A DNA stretch of 64,000 nucleotides from Flaccisagitta enflata (Eukaryota; Chaetognatha; Sagittoidea; Aphragmophora), in contig OZ231127.1 in NCBI GenBank assembly GCA_965153355.1, positions 19,530,001 to 19,594,000 on the forward strand, in the 5' to 3' direction. The first letter of the stretch is position 1; every line of letters starts with the position of its first letter. A model generated the notes under the pieces. That model did not search any database, was not told where the DNA came from, and worked only from the letters and a program-made list of their open reading frames with translations. Shown piece by piece: positions 1-13,764 of this stretch. Position numbers and translations under genes: made by a program.

Positions 1-248
1 AGTTTGGTAGGCAAAGAAGTGCGCCCAACTTAACGACGGTTCACAATCGAGATTTTTAGCTCGCACGTCGAGAAGCATGACGTCAGCTAGTATTTCAAAT
101 TTCAGGACAATCGCATCAATAATTTAGAAGTTACGGCCTTTTTCATACTTAAAAAGTAAAAGAGAAAAGCGACGTTCTTTTTTTCCGTGTTTTCTTTGAA
201 CTCACCCCCCAACAAATTTTTTTATTTTTTGAAAAAAGTAATTTTACA

Positions 249-640
249 GGTTTTGGATCTAGGCGAATAAAACAATTTCCTATCAATTGCACCCCACTTT
301 TGAAAACCATTTTTCAAAAAAAAAATTTGTGATTTTTTTTTCACAGTCCCTAACGCGCGATACAAAAAAATTTCAAAGTTTTTTGAAAAAAAAAATGAAA
401 ATACAAGATTTTGGATCTAGGCAAATCAAACAATTTCCTATTGATAGCACCCCACTTTCAAAAACCATTTTTCAAAAAAATATTTTGTGATTTTTTGGCG
501 CGCGACATAAAAATTTTCAAAGTTTTTTGAAAAAAATGAAAATTCAAGATTTTGGATCTAGGCAAATCAAACAATTTCCTACTGATTGCACCCCACTTTT
601 TTTTTTTTCAAAAAAAAATTCTCAATAAGGTCTTTTTTAG
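249..640 (+). repeat. Short tandem satellite, about 3 units of 140-160 bp
   Basis: Three head-to-tail copies each start with TTTTGGATCTAGGC, then a run like AAACAATTTCCTAT, then GCACCCCACTTT and an A/T homopolymer-rich spacer. The starts are near 249, 408 and 549. Unit length varies because the poly-A and poly-T runs differ. The flanks (1-248 and 641-1038) show no convincing gene. Confidence 0.75.
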
Positions 641-1038
641 GGGCCCTTAGGGGCCCTTAAGAAGAAAATAATAATGTTTAGTTAAAGCCGACGGCGAGAG
701 AAATCAAATCTCCGTCGAACAAGACCAAGAACGCCCAGATCGGTGGCGTATAGAGCCTGTAACAACAGTCAACACTTCAGGGGGCGAGTTTTTTTCAAAG
801 CGAGATCCGCTTTCAGCCTTAGAAATTCCAAGTTGAAGATCAAGGCCTAAGTTTGGGTGTGGTGAGGGGTATTGTTCCATTTGTCATATAGACTACAGAG
901 TACAAACAATCATCACGAAGAGAGAAGTCCTAACCTATTGACATTAGTTAATTGGACGGCACTGAGATTTGCTCCACTGCCCATGACAATCTAGTTATAA
1001 TGATTTTCGTCCTGTTAAATCGATGTAACGTACATCAG

Positions 1039-3314
<2,276 letters not shown>

Positions 3315-4530
3315 ATTGCTTGTACCCATTTGTGACCAAACAAAAATGCTATGTTCTTTACACTTGGTTCTTTAATCTTTCAAATTTTGATCATTTAGGG
3401 CCGCGATAGAACAGGATTTTGACTTTGCCACTCGGGCATTAGTGCAATGTGATTCAGGTGTCTCACTGAGACTAGATTTGAACAAGGTCAAGTAAGCTAA
3501 TAAGGTATCAAACGTTTGCGTTAACGACAGACAGACCGACGGACACAGCCAGTTTAATCTTGCTCTTCCTGCTTATTCATCTCAATCCAAATATGGGGTA
3601 TGGCACGGAGATAAATGCTGTGATCTGATGCTGTTTTCCTCTCACCTATAAGATGAATATGTTATTACGCACTGTTTAATCATATGAAATATGCAACAAA
3701 AAGTATCTTAAAGACATAAAGAAAATGTATTTGAAAAATCAACTGAACATATAAAAATAAACCAAGCATTCAAAAGTTACTTATTTCTGTATGGTATATG
3801 CTTCCAGTTGCTTCCACTCATAAACTTACATATCCAGTTTAAGGTACGACCTAAATTCAATAGTTTCTATCCGAGACTCAGAGTGGCAAAGCCAAAATCA
3901 TTTTCTACCGCGTCCCCCATTAAATATAAACTTGCAGCTCAAATTGTAGATCATGAGAGAATGTGAAAAAAATCGTCCAGATTCTTCAGTTTTCAGAGGC
4001 GCCCTCTGGGTCTATTGGTTGGTCAGCTGGTTGGTCTGTCGGCCGGTTGGTCTGTCGGCCGGTTGGTCTGTCCACCCGTCCGTCCAAACTCTTGAAAAAA
4101 AAAACGTTGTTGAGCTAAGATCCCGCCGCAAATCAAATGATTGATGAACCTGTTTTGATTTATAAGTTATAATTATAGGCTTCTTTAATGTAAGAGATAC
4201 TGTTATGTAAGAGATACAAGCAGTTTGTCTGTTCATCCCTGTGTCCCTCCATATGTCAATAAAATAATGTCATACATATTCAGCGAAAAATTCAATCCAT
4301 GACAGTGACACAGTAAGGACGCATCGTTGCCTGGTCATGTTTGCGGCCCCCTGTTTGGGTTTACCAAAAAAACACGATAAAAAAGAAGAAAAAAAATCAC
4401 ACTATCAGAGTAGAGCCCTATGTACACTCAATTCTTTGACTAAGAACCTTGTTTATAAGAACATTGAGGCTCAGAAGTGGAAAAAAAAAGAACAATTTTA
4501 AGAACATCGCCAGCCTCAAAGGGGGAATAT
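3315..4530. other. Intergenic DNA downstream of the VCPKMT-like gene
   Basis: No gene seen. An AATAAA at 3756-3761, about 440 nt past the stop codon, is a possible polyadenylation signal but is unsupported. 3525-3560 and 10885-10935 share a fragment (acagacagacc...ggacacagccagtt-like). 4003-4085 is a GGTTGGTC/GTCC run like the centre of the GTCC-palindrome repeats. Confidence 0.5.
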
Positions 4531-4805
4531 ACAGTGGAAATCCAATAAAACGGTCTTGAAGGGACTGAGGAATTTTGGTTGTTAAATCCGAATGTTGTTA
4601 AATCGAATTACCAATTTTTTAGTTGAAGCAAAATCAAAAAGGCGAACATGTGTGTTAGAGTGGTCACTACGTCACCTAATTTTCTCGCTTTTTATGGCAT
4701 CAAATAGGGACTTTCATCACATTCACTGAACATAACTCTCAAAGCTTTTGCCTCTAGAAGACACTAAAAACTGTCCGGAATACAATTTAGAAATAAGGGA
4801 AATAG
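4531..4805 (+). repeat. Dispersed repeat, related in inverse orientation to 8725-8890
   Basis: Begins TA|CAGTGGAAATCC, like a TA-flanked mariner/pogo terminus. The segment about 4660-4800 (TTTTCTCGCTTTTTATGGCAT ... CTCAAAGCTTTTGCCTCTAG) recurs reverse-complemented at 8725-8885. No open reading frame of note. Confidence 0.55.
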
Positions 4806-5034
4806 TTGAAAATGCTATCATTTTCTTGAAGGTCAGTTACAAGAGTCATACCTAGACGTTGGTTTAAAATTGAGAATACTCTGGTTTTTGTGCCGGGTTT
4901 TGTACACTATTTGGGTTAACTATCAATGTTCAAAAGGAATTTAAATATTTGGCAGAGCGAATTTTGATACAGCTTCATGTCAGGATGGATGGCTGGAACA
5001 GGCCATTATCAGCCTTTTGCATAGGAAGAAGGTA

Positions 5035-5177
5035 ACTTCTAAAGCTTATATCTCCTAAACGAATTGAGCGATTGATCTCAACTTGGGCTCATTTTAAAGA
5101 GCAGACACAGCTCTTTAAAAAGAGCCAAAGTTGAGCTCAATTGCTTGATTCGTTTTAGAGATATAAGCTCCAGAAGT
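5035..5177. repeat. Inverted-repeat (hairpin) element, first copy
   Basis: The outer arms ACTTCT...AAGCTTATATCTC and GAGATATAAGCT...AGAAGT surround an inner stem, CTCATTTTAAAGAGC/GCTCTTTAAAAAGAG, with loop AGACACA. A degraded second copy is at 5978-6112, and a third fragment is near 6720-6750 (TAAGCTTACATCCCCTAAA). Confidence 0.75.
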
Positions 5178-5977
5178 TGATTTTTTTTCTTCTGATCAGT
5201 GGCAAATACCCTTACAACTTCTTAAGGGCTTCCAGTTGTCGCATGTGAAAAAAATCAATAATTAGGTTTATGGTGATTAATGACATGTTCAGTCCACACA
5301 TTTTTAGGCACTCAACTCTGTTTGATCGACTCACTATTGATATAGCATGACATAATAGAGACTGCTATAGCATTACTGTACACTAGGAAGCAAGCAGCAC
5401 TGTAATTTAAAGTTGTGTGTTTTCCTAGCGACGAGTTTCCAAGATACTGGCCTGAAACAACAAGTTCCAAAGGCCAAATCAATTAAAATGCATGTTACCC
5501 AATTCAAATCAGTACAAATCAAGCTGAGGTAGTGAAAATTAGCGGTACGTTTTTTTACATGTTCCTGACCTCTAAAAGGCATGAAATTTAATATGTGATA
5601 TCGGACAGAGGTGATGAAGGGCCACCCGATTTGATTCATGGGAATTGCCCATTCCTTGATACCTTCACATTAGAATCGATTTGATTTACCTACTTGAAAT
5701 AGCTTCCAGTTAACATTTGAAATCGCACAGTCGTTTGTACGCATCTACTCAACCCAAAACTCTTATTCATTCAGATCTTTTAAGTCCAGGGTCATCAGAA
5801 TATGTACCAATCTGAGGACATGGTTTTGCCTATTTGGTCTATGTTGTGAATAGGCGTTGGAGGCGGTTAGCAGTTTCAGTTACTCTATTTTTGGTACTCA
5901 TTGGATATCATTAGCACCTCCCAGGCCAGATAAAGCTGTCTCAGTAAGTTCAGATTGGTCACCTCTAGTCCCTTAAG
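5178..5977. other. Unannotated AT-rich intergenic DNA
   Basis: No gene, RNA or clear repeat seen. The reading frame on the minus strand at 5373-5639 has no family resemblance or coding bias that I can recognise. Confidence 0.5.
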
Positions 5978-6112
5978 CTTATTTCTCCCTAATGAATTGA
6001 GTGATTGAGATCAACTTGGGCTTATTTTAAAGAGCAGACACGGCTCTTTAAAATGAGCCCAAGTTGAGGTCTGTAGCTCAATTTGCTGAGGAGCAGAAGT
6101 CTTCCAAAGTTG
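5978..6112. repeat. Inverted-repeat (hairpin) element, second copy
   Basis: Shares the core with the element at 5035-5177. Here the inner stem is exact: GGGCTTATTTTAAAGAGC against GCTCTTTAAAATGAGCCC, with loop AGACACG. The outer arms are more decayed. Confidence 0.7.
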
Positions 6113-6364
6113 AGGTTTTTTTAAATAAAAAAAAAAGGCAAAAATCCTTTTAGCTCCCTTCTTTCAAACGCATTTTGATTTGGCACCAGCAGTCTGGTTG
6201 CTGTACCTTAATTCATTTAGAAGCAGCACTATTTCAAAGATAATGCTATGAATTGAAAAATCATGGGGTCCAGGAACAAACCCTAGGTTGTATAAAATTG
6301 TCAAGACTCCTGACAAAGTGGAATATCTTTTTTATTGCATTAGTAACAAATTTTGGGCTAAGAT

Positions 6365-6583
6365 AAAACAAAGCCAACACCTATAAGTCGTGTGCGAGAC
6401 TTACGGAATGACTTAGCATGATTTTGAAAAACTTAGAATGACTCAGTATACTCTTAATTCATTTAGAATGACTTAAGGTAATAAAATTGATAAAAAAAAG
6501 TAAATGTGTGACAGACCAACCAACCGACCAACCAGACGGATGCACAAAGCAAGGTGTAGAGTCAGGTGCATGGGACTAAAATT
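6365..6583 (-). repeat. GTCC-palindrome repeat, GACTTA-array subtype (decayed)
   Basis: On the minus strand it reads TTTTAGTCCCATGCACCTGACT, a (GGTT/GTCC)n run, CACA-TTTACTTTTTT, then decayed AGTCATTCT repeats. It ends AAGTCTCGCACACGACTTAT and GGTGTTGGCTTTGTTTT. The same subtype is at 8339-8697 and 61461-61685. Confidence 0.7.
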
Positions 6584-7127
6584 TGGTTCGGAAAAACAGA
6601 AATTAAAGCCTGAAGAAAGCAAAAATAAAGCATTTTAAGTACCTGTGTCCGGATACTGATGAAAGGTGGAGCTAAGGGGCTTTTCACTCTATTCTCAGCA
6701 CCTCATTAAGTAATATATCTTAAGCTTACATCCCCTAAATAATTGAAGCTGCATATTCCAAATGGATCGCGTTTGTAAGATTATTGACTACTCTTTAATA
6801 TGGAATCAATTTGGTTGTTGTAATTTTTTTCGGTTTGGGGCGGTGCTGGTTTATGTTAAATCTACAAAATATCATTTTCCCCCTCAAGGGTAGTTTTCAA
6901 CCTTCGAATCTATCCTGATCTCTAAAGGTAAACGCATGTATCTCGAGCAGAAGGGCAGAGGAAGTAGGCAGGGGCAGTGAAATAAATGACAAGGGCAAGG
7001 GCATCATTGCAAAGGAGTGATTTGAGAGACAAGACTGACCGTAAAAAACAAAATGATTAATATTCTCAAATCATTATATTAACAGACGGATCAACCTATT
7101 TTTAGTCGCGAATCTACACCCTGCTTT

Positions 7128-7500
7128 GTCCGCTGTTGGTCGCTTCATCAGTCCCCTTTTGTGCCCCTTTTCTCTCACACATATTGGAAAATTTCTCCTC
7201 CTCCTCATTCTCCGCCCCCCCCCCCTTTCTGGCTTTAAAGCCTGAATTTTAGCCTCAAGGCCCCAAGGCTCTAATCCAAGCAACAAGGCTCCAATCTCTG
7301 CCCAAAGTCTCCAGCCTCAGCCTCGAGGCCTCTCACCTCCACATCTAACATATACCAACTTGGAGGCAACCATGTCGGTCACACTTTACTTTGAGGGGAG
7401 GAGAAGAAGAAGAAGGAGCAGGAGAAAGTTCCCCATATGTGTGAAAGCATAGGTCATCAACCCTTTTGGGACCGCTGCCCTGCTCCCCCTCAACTTCAAC
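7128..7500. repeat. Matched-arm inverted-repeat unit (solo copy)
   Basis: The left arm includes CTCTCACACATATTGGAAAA and TTTCTCCTCCTCC. The centre has GGCTTTAAAGCC and GCCTCAAGG minisatellite units. The right arm is the reverse complement pattern CATATGTGTGAAAGCATAGG, then GGGACCGCTGCCCTGC. It is the same family as the 48.1-53.0 kb array, 55765-55995 and 63055-63580. A fragment of a GTCC-palindrome repeat (TTTTTAGTCGCGAATCTACA) abuts it at 7096-7145. Confidence 0.65.
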
Positions 7501-7540
7501 CACAACCATCAACCATCAACCATCAACCACAAACCACAAC

Positions 7541-7541
7541 C

Positions 7542-7573
<32 letters not shown>

Positions 7574-7585
7574 AAACAACAACAA

Positions 7586-7616
<31 letters not shown>

Positions 7617-7832
7617 GCGATCAGCAGAAAAAGGAGATATACTTTGAGAGCAAATTACTGTAGTCAACAACAACAATGTCACCATCGGAGAAGGAACTAT
7701 GAAAAGAACTAACTGAACTACAATAGCATTGACAACAATAAAAAGAACGACAACAACAACAACAACAATAACAACAAACACAACACTGCAATAGGCGAAA
7801 AAGAAGATCCACAATGGGTGTGAATAAATGTC

Positions 7833-7908
<76 letters not shown>
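7541..7908. repeat. Two (CAA)n microsatellites with interrupted CAA DNA between
   Basis: Near-pure CAA at 7541-7616 and 7829-7908, with CAAC/CAATA-rich spacer between. The poly-Q, poly-N, poly-T, poly-V and poly-L frames here are artefacts of the trinucleotide repeat. Confidence 0.95.
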
Positions 7909-8338
7909 TCAATGCGTATTATCAAGTTTCAAAGAATTGGTCAATTTCTGATGTTAGAAGTGTTTGAGTTAGTTCTGTTAAACCAGAAAAAAGTTGAGAA
8001 CCAAAGATGAAAACTCGAACCAGTAGAATCATTGTTCTTTCAAGGCAAAATTTGGGGCCTTGTATCTTGTCTAACTGTTATAATCAGTGATACGCACAAA
8101 ACTATATAGGTTGGATGGTCGGTCCATAAGTTTAGCCATCTGCACCAGTCACTCATTTTTTTTCTTAATCTGAGATTTTTCCTTGCGGATCCTACCACAG
8201 TTCTTTTGTCACCTTCTTCCTCACTGCCCCTGCCCACTGGCACGGACCCCCTTTTTTGGCAACGCCATTCTTGATGTTTTACCTTCATTTAACGGTATTG
8301 GACACAAGAAATAGTATGGCATTTCCATTATGACTTTG

Positions 8339-8697
8339 AAACAAGGCCAACACCTATAAGTCGCGTGCAAGACTTACAGACAAAGAATGACTTAGAATGA
8401 CTTAGAATGACTTTCAATGACTTAGAATGACCTAAAATGACCAAAATTGACTTAAAATGACTAAAAAACCAAAAAACCAAAAATAACTTAAAATAACTTA
8501 AAATGACTTAAAATGACTTAAAATGACTTAGACTGACTCAAAATGACTTAGAATAACAATAAATGACTTAAAATGACTTAAAATGACCTAAGAGTTGACG
8601 TTATAGTACAAAAAAGTAAAGTGTGACGGACGGACGGACGGACGGACGGACCGACGGACAAAGCGGGTTGTAGAGTGGCGTGCACGCGACTAAAAAT
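8339..8697 (-). repeat. GTCC-palindrome repeat, GACTTA-array subtype
   Basis: The minus strand starts TTTTTAGTCGCGTGCACGCC and carries (GTCC)n and TCACACTTTACTTTTTT. It then has about 20 copies of a 10-mer like AAGTCATTTT and ends AAGTCTTGCACGCGACTTAT before GGTGTTGGCCTTGTTT. The right half is a decanucleotide array where other copies have the CTGCCCACCCG block. Confidence 0.85.
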
Positions 8698-8724
8698 GGT
8701 AACATTTCCACCCATTTCTTTCAT

Positions 8725-9375
8725 CCTTAGATCTTATTCCGGACAGTTTCCTCGGTCTCCTAGAGGCAAAAGCTTTGAGAGTTATGCTCAGTGGACGTAA
8801 TGGAAGTCCCCATTTGATGCCGTAAAAAGCGAGAAAATTTGGTCATGTAGAAACCGCTCTAATGTGTGTCTGATGAATTGCAGTGGTTAGGCATTTAGCA
8901 AACAGAGTAATAGATTTACAGATATGCCTCCACTAGGCCTGCTTTATCAAATTTATGAAACATTATATAAAGATACTTAAACTATTCAGCTAGGAAAAAA
9001 TGCCACGACAGTTAAAGAAAAATTGATTTTATTCAAAACTCTCCTTATAAAAATAATTACAGATGTCTATTTGTGGTCTACTTTTTATATGTTTTTTTTT
9101 AAATTAATATTCTGTTCATTTATATAATTTTTTAGTTAAAAAAACTACCATCAATTTTATCAAATTATGTACTGATGCCTCTATATTAGGTGTAAACTTT
9201 CCACGGGACTCAAAACTACCACCTGTAAATTGGGTTTGGCTGCTAAATCAGGTGTTGATAAATCAGAAAAAAATTAACATTGTAAGAGCCTATAAAATTT
9301 TGAAACCTAGGCAGCATGGTTGCTAAATCAGAAATGCTGTTAAATCAGGTGCCTATAAGGCAGTAGTCCACTGTA
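8725..9375. repeat. Decayed repeat block, partly inverse to 4531-4805
   Basis: 8725-8885 matches 4660-4800 reverse-complemented. 9225-9375 contains repeated TGCTAAATCAG and GTTAAATCAGG motifs and ends GTCCACTG|TA, a TA-flanked terminus like the start at 4531. It is probably the two ends of one old element type. Confidence 0.45.
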
Positions 9376-10085
9376 TGAATATTCATACTTTATTTGCTTA
9401 CAAAGTGCAGTTATGAAAAAGAATTGTGGAAGTGATACTAATTGATTATAAAAATTGACTTCTATCACTCTTATATTGAAATCTAATCTTTTTTATAGTT
9501 AAGATTTCGGTTCTCATATTCATTCAATTGGCGATTAGAGTTATTTAACCAAATAAAAGAATATTCCTGTATAAACTAGCAATTAGAAAAAAAAAGAACA
9601 TTTTAAGAACAATTTTAGCCTCAAATCGTTGTAGGACACGGTGCAAGATCGCGTGAAATTTGGCATTCACCAAGGTCAAAAAATTTAGTTATCATAAAAT
9701 ATTTTTTTCTTCTATTTTTGTTTAATATATTACTTTGTGATAACAAAACAAAAAAAATCAATGCAAAATCTGTTTTAGTTAGCTAAATATTAATTATTTT
9801 ATAATCAAATATGAATTATTCTGTTTTTTAGCTGTTTTTTGTATTTTTCAAGTTTTCTGCATCAGGAAATGTTTTAAAATGCCCTTTATATATTTATGAT
9901 AAGTAAAAAATATATAATAAAATATTTTTTTATGATTTTTTAATGTCATATACAATTTTATGCAAAATAAGTTCAGAAAACAAACAGTTTTTGCTTATTT
10001 TGCATCTTGTCATAAAACGGTTTCTTTTCTATCAGATATTGTCTTGCAATTAAACATTCGGCAATCGTCCATACATTCACGTAAT
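9376..10085. other. AT-rich DNA without recognisable content
   Basis: Very AT-rich, with many A and T homopolymers. The fragment near 9590-9625 (AAAAAGAACATTTTAAGAAC) resembles 4485-4515. No gene found. Confidence 0.5.
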
Positions 10086-10088
10086 CAT

Positions 10089-10180
10089 GATTGTTGTTCA
10101 TTCATTCATTCATTTATTCATTCATTCAATCATTCATTCAATCATTCAATCAATCATTTATTCATTCAATCATTCACAAT
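10089..10180. repeat. (ATTC)n tetranucleotide repeat
   Basis: Imperfect CATT/AATC tetramers of ATTC type. Similar arrays are at 49106-49246 and within the 17-bp minisatellite at 17930-18860. Confidence 0.9.
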
Positions 10181-10218
10181 TGTTAACACGACGTAGTAGT
10201 CGTTACTGTTGTTGTTGC

Positions 10219-10293
10219 CAGGGGCGTATTTGATGGGGCGTCAGGGGCAGCAGCTGCTGCCCTTTTTGTTGGGGCACAAACCCCATCGGGACA

Positions 10294-10342
<49 letters not shown>

Positions 10343-10424
10343 AAAAAATTATTGGGACACAAGACTTGTTGGGACACAGATTTTGGCTTGCTGCCCCAAT
10401 AATTTGGGCTCAAATACGCCCCTG
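10219..10424. mobile_element. Non-autonomous hAT-like element (206 bp) with 8-bp target duplication
   Basis: The terminal inverted repeats CAGGGGCGTATTTGA and TCAAATACGCCCCTG are exact over 15 bp. They are flanked on both sides by GTTGTTGC (10211-10218 and 10425-10432), the 8-bp duplication expected for hAT. The element sits in a GTT microsatellite and carries an internal (GA)n tract (10297-10338). A longer relative is at 15682-16688. No transposase is encoded. Confidence 0.85.
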
Positions 10425-10473
10425 GTTGTTGCTGTTGTTGTTGTTGCTGTTGTTGTCCTCATCTCCGTCATCG

Positions 10474-10535
<62 letters not shown>

Positions 10536-10597
10536 ACCATTGGTATTATTAATCGGAACTTAGCTATTTGTTGTTGTTGTTGTTGTTGTTGTTGTTG
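10425..10597. repeat. (GTT)n microsatellite tracts
   Basis: GTT/GCT trinucleotides at 10425-10455, pure GTT from about 10472 to 10535, and TTG at 10568-10597. Poly-V, poly-L and poly-C frames are artefacts. Confidence 0.95.
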
Positions 10598-10711
10598 AAA
10601 CAAAGCCTCCAATCCTAACATTTCCGCCTTCTAAGCTGTATTCCAAATCACCAGACCCAAGTTTCGTGTTTTAACCCTTTGATTTCCAAACTCCAGTTTA
10701 GCCTGGCCATG

Positions 10712-10790
10712 TAAAAGTGCAAAAACGCAAATTCCCGCCCCTGCCCATCCGTCCGCAACTTGTTTTGGCTGTGAAACCGGCCTCGTTTTA
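10712..10790 (+). repeat. Right-end fragment of a GTCC-palindrome repeat
   Basis: AAAACGCAAATTCCCGCCCC, then TGCCCATCCGTCCGCAACTT, ending GTGAAACCGGCCTCGTTTTA. This matches the right half of the copies at 2891 and 31888 and lacks the left palindrome. Confidence 0.7.
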
Positions 10791-10945
10791 AAACTTACTT
10801 ACTATGTACTTCTGTCTCCCTGCCCGCTTGGAATAAACAAGACCAAGTAGGCCAATAAGAGGAGACGCGTAGATTGTCGAACAAATGCGTTACCAACAGA
10901 CAGACAGATTGACCGACCAACGGATACAGCCAGTTATAGAAGTGC

Positions 10946-10952
10946 TTTCTTC

Positions 10953-11016
<64 letters not shown>

Positions 11017-11070
11017 ATTTCTTCCTATTTTTCTTTCTTACTTTCTTTCTCTCTCTCTCGATCCCTTTTG
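10946..11070. repeat. (CTTT)n microsatellite
   Basis: Pure CTTT tetramers for about 70 bp, then degenerate CTTT/CTCT. Leucine-serine-phenylalanine frames across it are artefacts. Confidence 0.95.
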
Positions 11071-11350
11071 ATCCGTTTTTCTTTACTTTCAATAAATTCT
11101 TTTATTTTCCAAAAGAAATAAAGGCGCCCTAAAAGCTACCGACATCTGGTGCCACTGAAATAAAACAAAGTTTCTAGACAAAAGAACAACAAATTTTGGG
11201 TAGGCCCGTGTTAGTCGTCTTCATGGGCTAATTTCTCATTTTGCGTGGTTGTTTTCTGACAATCGTATATCTGCTTACTGCCTGATCTCTTCAGGCGCTT
11301 TAGTTCCTAATCAGTTGATCGGTCTGTCCATCAGTTCTTGATTTGTTATA

Positions 11351-11511
11351 CAGTAGGACCCCGCCTCATTGGTCCCATTGGGACTGAAGATTTTTCACCT
11401 TTATCTTAGTTTCACCTTTGAAGAGAGATGAAATCACATTAAAAATTATCACTTGGGACCTTATTGATGGGGAACCTCTAAAAGCGAGTCTGTTATCGCG
11501 GGGTTCCACTG
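11351..11511. mobile_element. Tigger/pogo-like MITE (161 bp) with TA target duplication
   Basis: The ends CAGTAGGACCCCGC and GCGGGGTTCCACTG are inverted repeats with one or two mismatches. They are flanked by TA at 11349-11350 and 11512-11513, typical of the Tc1/mariner-pogo superfamily (CAGTxGAACCxCG termini). No coding sequence. Confidence 0.8.
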
Positions 11512-11547
11512 TAATATTTTTTTCTTACCAGTTTCCGTTTGTTAATT

Positions 11548-11579
11548 TTCTTTCTTTCTTTCTCTATTTTCTTTTCTTT

Positions 11580-11658
<79 letters not shown>

Positions 11659-11789
11659 GTCTTTCTTTCTTTCTTTCTTTCTTTCCATCTTATTTTCCTT
11701 TTTTTCCTGTTATTGCCTTTCTCTTTCTTCTTTTTTCTTTTTTCTTTTTTCTTTCTTTCGTTTTTTCTTTCTTTCTTTTTTTTTCTGTT

Positions 11790-11853
<64 letters not shown>

Positions 11854-11900
11854 TCAACTTTTATTTCCTATCTATCATTCTTTCTTTCTATCTTTCTTTC
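11548..11900. repeat. (CTTT)n microsatellite blocks
   Basis: Pure CTTT tetramers around 11575-11690 and 11785-11856, separated by T-rich degenerate sequence. Confidence 0.95.
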
Positions 11901-12100
11901 TTTTTTAGTTGCGGACCCGTGACTCTACAAGAGGCTTTATCCGTCCGTCTGTCCGTCCGTCTGTCTATTGGTCGTACCGTTAGTCCGTGGACGCGCATCA
12001 AAAACTGATCTGATGCTTGCAATTGTGTGGGAGGGGGGGAGGATGTGAATAGAGGTTGGACGCCTCTGCCCACCCGTCATCGTTGTAACCACCCATTACT
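11901..12100 (+). repeat. GTCC-palindrome repeat, GTAACC subtype
   Basis: TTTTTAGTTGCGGACCCGTG, then CTCTACAAGAGGCTTTATCC, then (GTCC)n. The right part is GCCTCTGCCCACCCGTC, ending CGTTGTAACCACCCATTACT. The same right end recurs at 33261-33560. Confidence 0.8.
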
Positions 12101-12139
12101 TGTTTTTATGCTTTCATTCTTCCTCTTCTTCTTTTTGTC

Positions 12140-12144
12140 TGATT

Positions 12145-12232
<88 letters not shown>

Positions 12233-12235
12233 TTT
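12140..12235. repeat. (CTTT)n microsatellite
   Basis: About 22 uninterrupted CTTT tetramers directly downstream of a GTCC-palindrome repeat, as also happens on its left side at 11881-11900. Confidence 0.95.
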
Positions 12236-12511
12236 CCATTTCACTATTTTGTACCTCAGTCTTTTTCTTTCTTTTTCGCTTCATTTTTGGTCATTTCTTA
12301 TAGTTGTTTACAAGCATGTAAGCACAAAAACAAGCAAGCAAGCATGTATTCGAACAAGCAAAAATGATAGATTTGCATTTAGGCTGACAGCAAACAGCTT
12401 GATTATGAAAATTGAGGCTCAACGTCCATCAGATATCCCTCCACCACACAAACCATTTCACCAGCAGCTCGCTTTCTCGAAGGAGCAAAAAATCACTCCA
12501 ACTCATGCTCA

Positions 12512-12650
12512 CTGAAAATAACAAATTTGCATAAAAAACGAAAAAATGAAAAAAACAAAAACATACGACGCTTAAAAATTAGTATATCTCGCGTCGTATG
12601 TTTTTAAAAATGCAAAAAGTTTGACCGTTTTACAGATTTGTTATTTTCAA
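12512..12650. mobile_element. Hairpin-type short element (MITE-like)
   Basis: The outer arms CTGAAAATAACAAAT and ATTTGTTATTTTCAAG enclose inner arms CATACGACGC and GCGTCGTATG with a 23-nt loop. The layout is like the 2247-2383 element, but the sequence is different. Confidence 0.65.
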
Positions 12651-13576
12651 GATGAAAAATCTTTTTTTCGAAAATTCCTTTTTAGCATGGATTTTGGAAT
12701 CAAAGGAGGAAAATCGATACTTAAAATTTGCCTAGGATCATGAAAATTGACACGCAAGTAGTTCAGCATGTTCCCTAACACCAGTTAAAATTTTATTGCT
12801 TAACTCTGACGGGAAGTATTGTAAACAAAAATAATAAGTTGTACACTACGATTTTTTGATTTTCTTTTGTAACTTGACCTCCTTCAGGTGTTTTTTTCGT
12901 AAGGTGACAAAATTGCATATATTAAGGTGGAAAAAATTATCACAGGCAATTATTAACATAATAAACACATTTCGGGGAAAAAATGGATCAAATTGCCAAA
13001 ATTGTATCGCTGACAGCGACCGAAAAATGGTCTTTTAAAAAAATTCTCACGCACAATTTAAAATTACCTGGCGTTCCTCATTATATAGACTGCTCCCTTC
13101 GCTATAAAACGGCTAACGGCGGGCCTATTTTTTGGGGGGGTGTGCTATATGCTTCTATGAAGCTTGTGAAAACATTTTTTCGGTTCATAGTAAATATTTT
13201 GATGCGAAAAATTGATCAAAAAGTGACTGAATGAACTTTTTTCCCTTTACTTGCTCCAAGTCGTAGAAATAAGAACACTGAGCCTCAGGAAAAAATTATA
13301 TGTTCTTATAAAAACAAATGAGTGTACTTGATATCGTAAATCGATCCTCATGGAGTCAGAGCATAAGTGTGTTAAGCGACCAAAGCCCATAGTCTTTTTT
13401 CTACCTTTCCGTTCATGGAAGAGCTGCCCCGCCATCTCCTCAGAACCCCTCGAATTATAATTTTCTCGGAGGAACAAAAAACAACAGCACACTAAGCCTG
13501 AATTGATGTTCTGTTAGGCCGTTAGGGATTTGGGCAACGTCCCGCATGATTAGATAACGTTTGATTGCTGATATGA
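12651..13576. other. Unannotated AT-rich intergenic DNA
   Basis: No gene recognised. Short frames at 12856-13234 (+) and 13247-13492 (-) lack family resemblance. 13261-13325 contains a fragment (AAGAACACTGAGCCTCAG) related to 4440-4480. Confidence 0.5.
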
Positions 13577-13764
13577 ATTTTTAGTCGCGTGCAAGCGACT
13601 CTACAACCCGCTTTGTCCGTCCGTCGGTTGGTCGGTCACATTTTAATTTTTTTTTATGATTTTATTTCTTTGAACCCACTGCTCCTGCCCTAATGGTCTA
13701 GTGACTTCAAATATAGCCCCTGCCCACCCGCGACTCTGGTAGCCGTGTATCCGGCCTTGTTTTA
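13577..13764 (+). repeat. GTCC-palindrome repeat, standard copy
   Basis: TTTTTAGTCGCGTGCAAGCG, then ACTCTACAACCCGCTTTGTC, (GTCC)n, a CACTGCTCCTGCCC block, CCCCTGCCCACCCG, and the terminus GTGTATCCGGCCTTGTTTT. Confidence 0.88.

Noticed and set aside
682-747. Possible upstream exon of the VCPKMT-like gene, reading REIKSPSNKTKNAQIGG before GTATAG
   Set aside because: The IGG end and phase would join to VYDAAAV, and relatives have IGDVGCVVWDAA. However, the acceptor is poor, there is no start codon and four residues would be missing, so it is not called.
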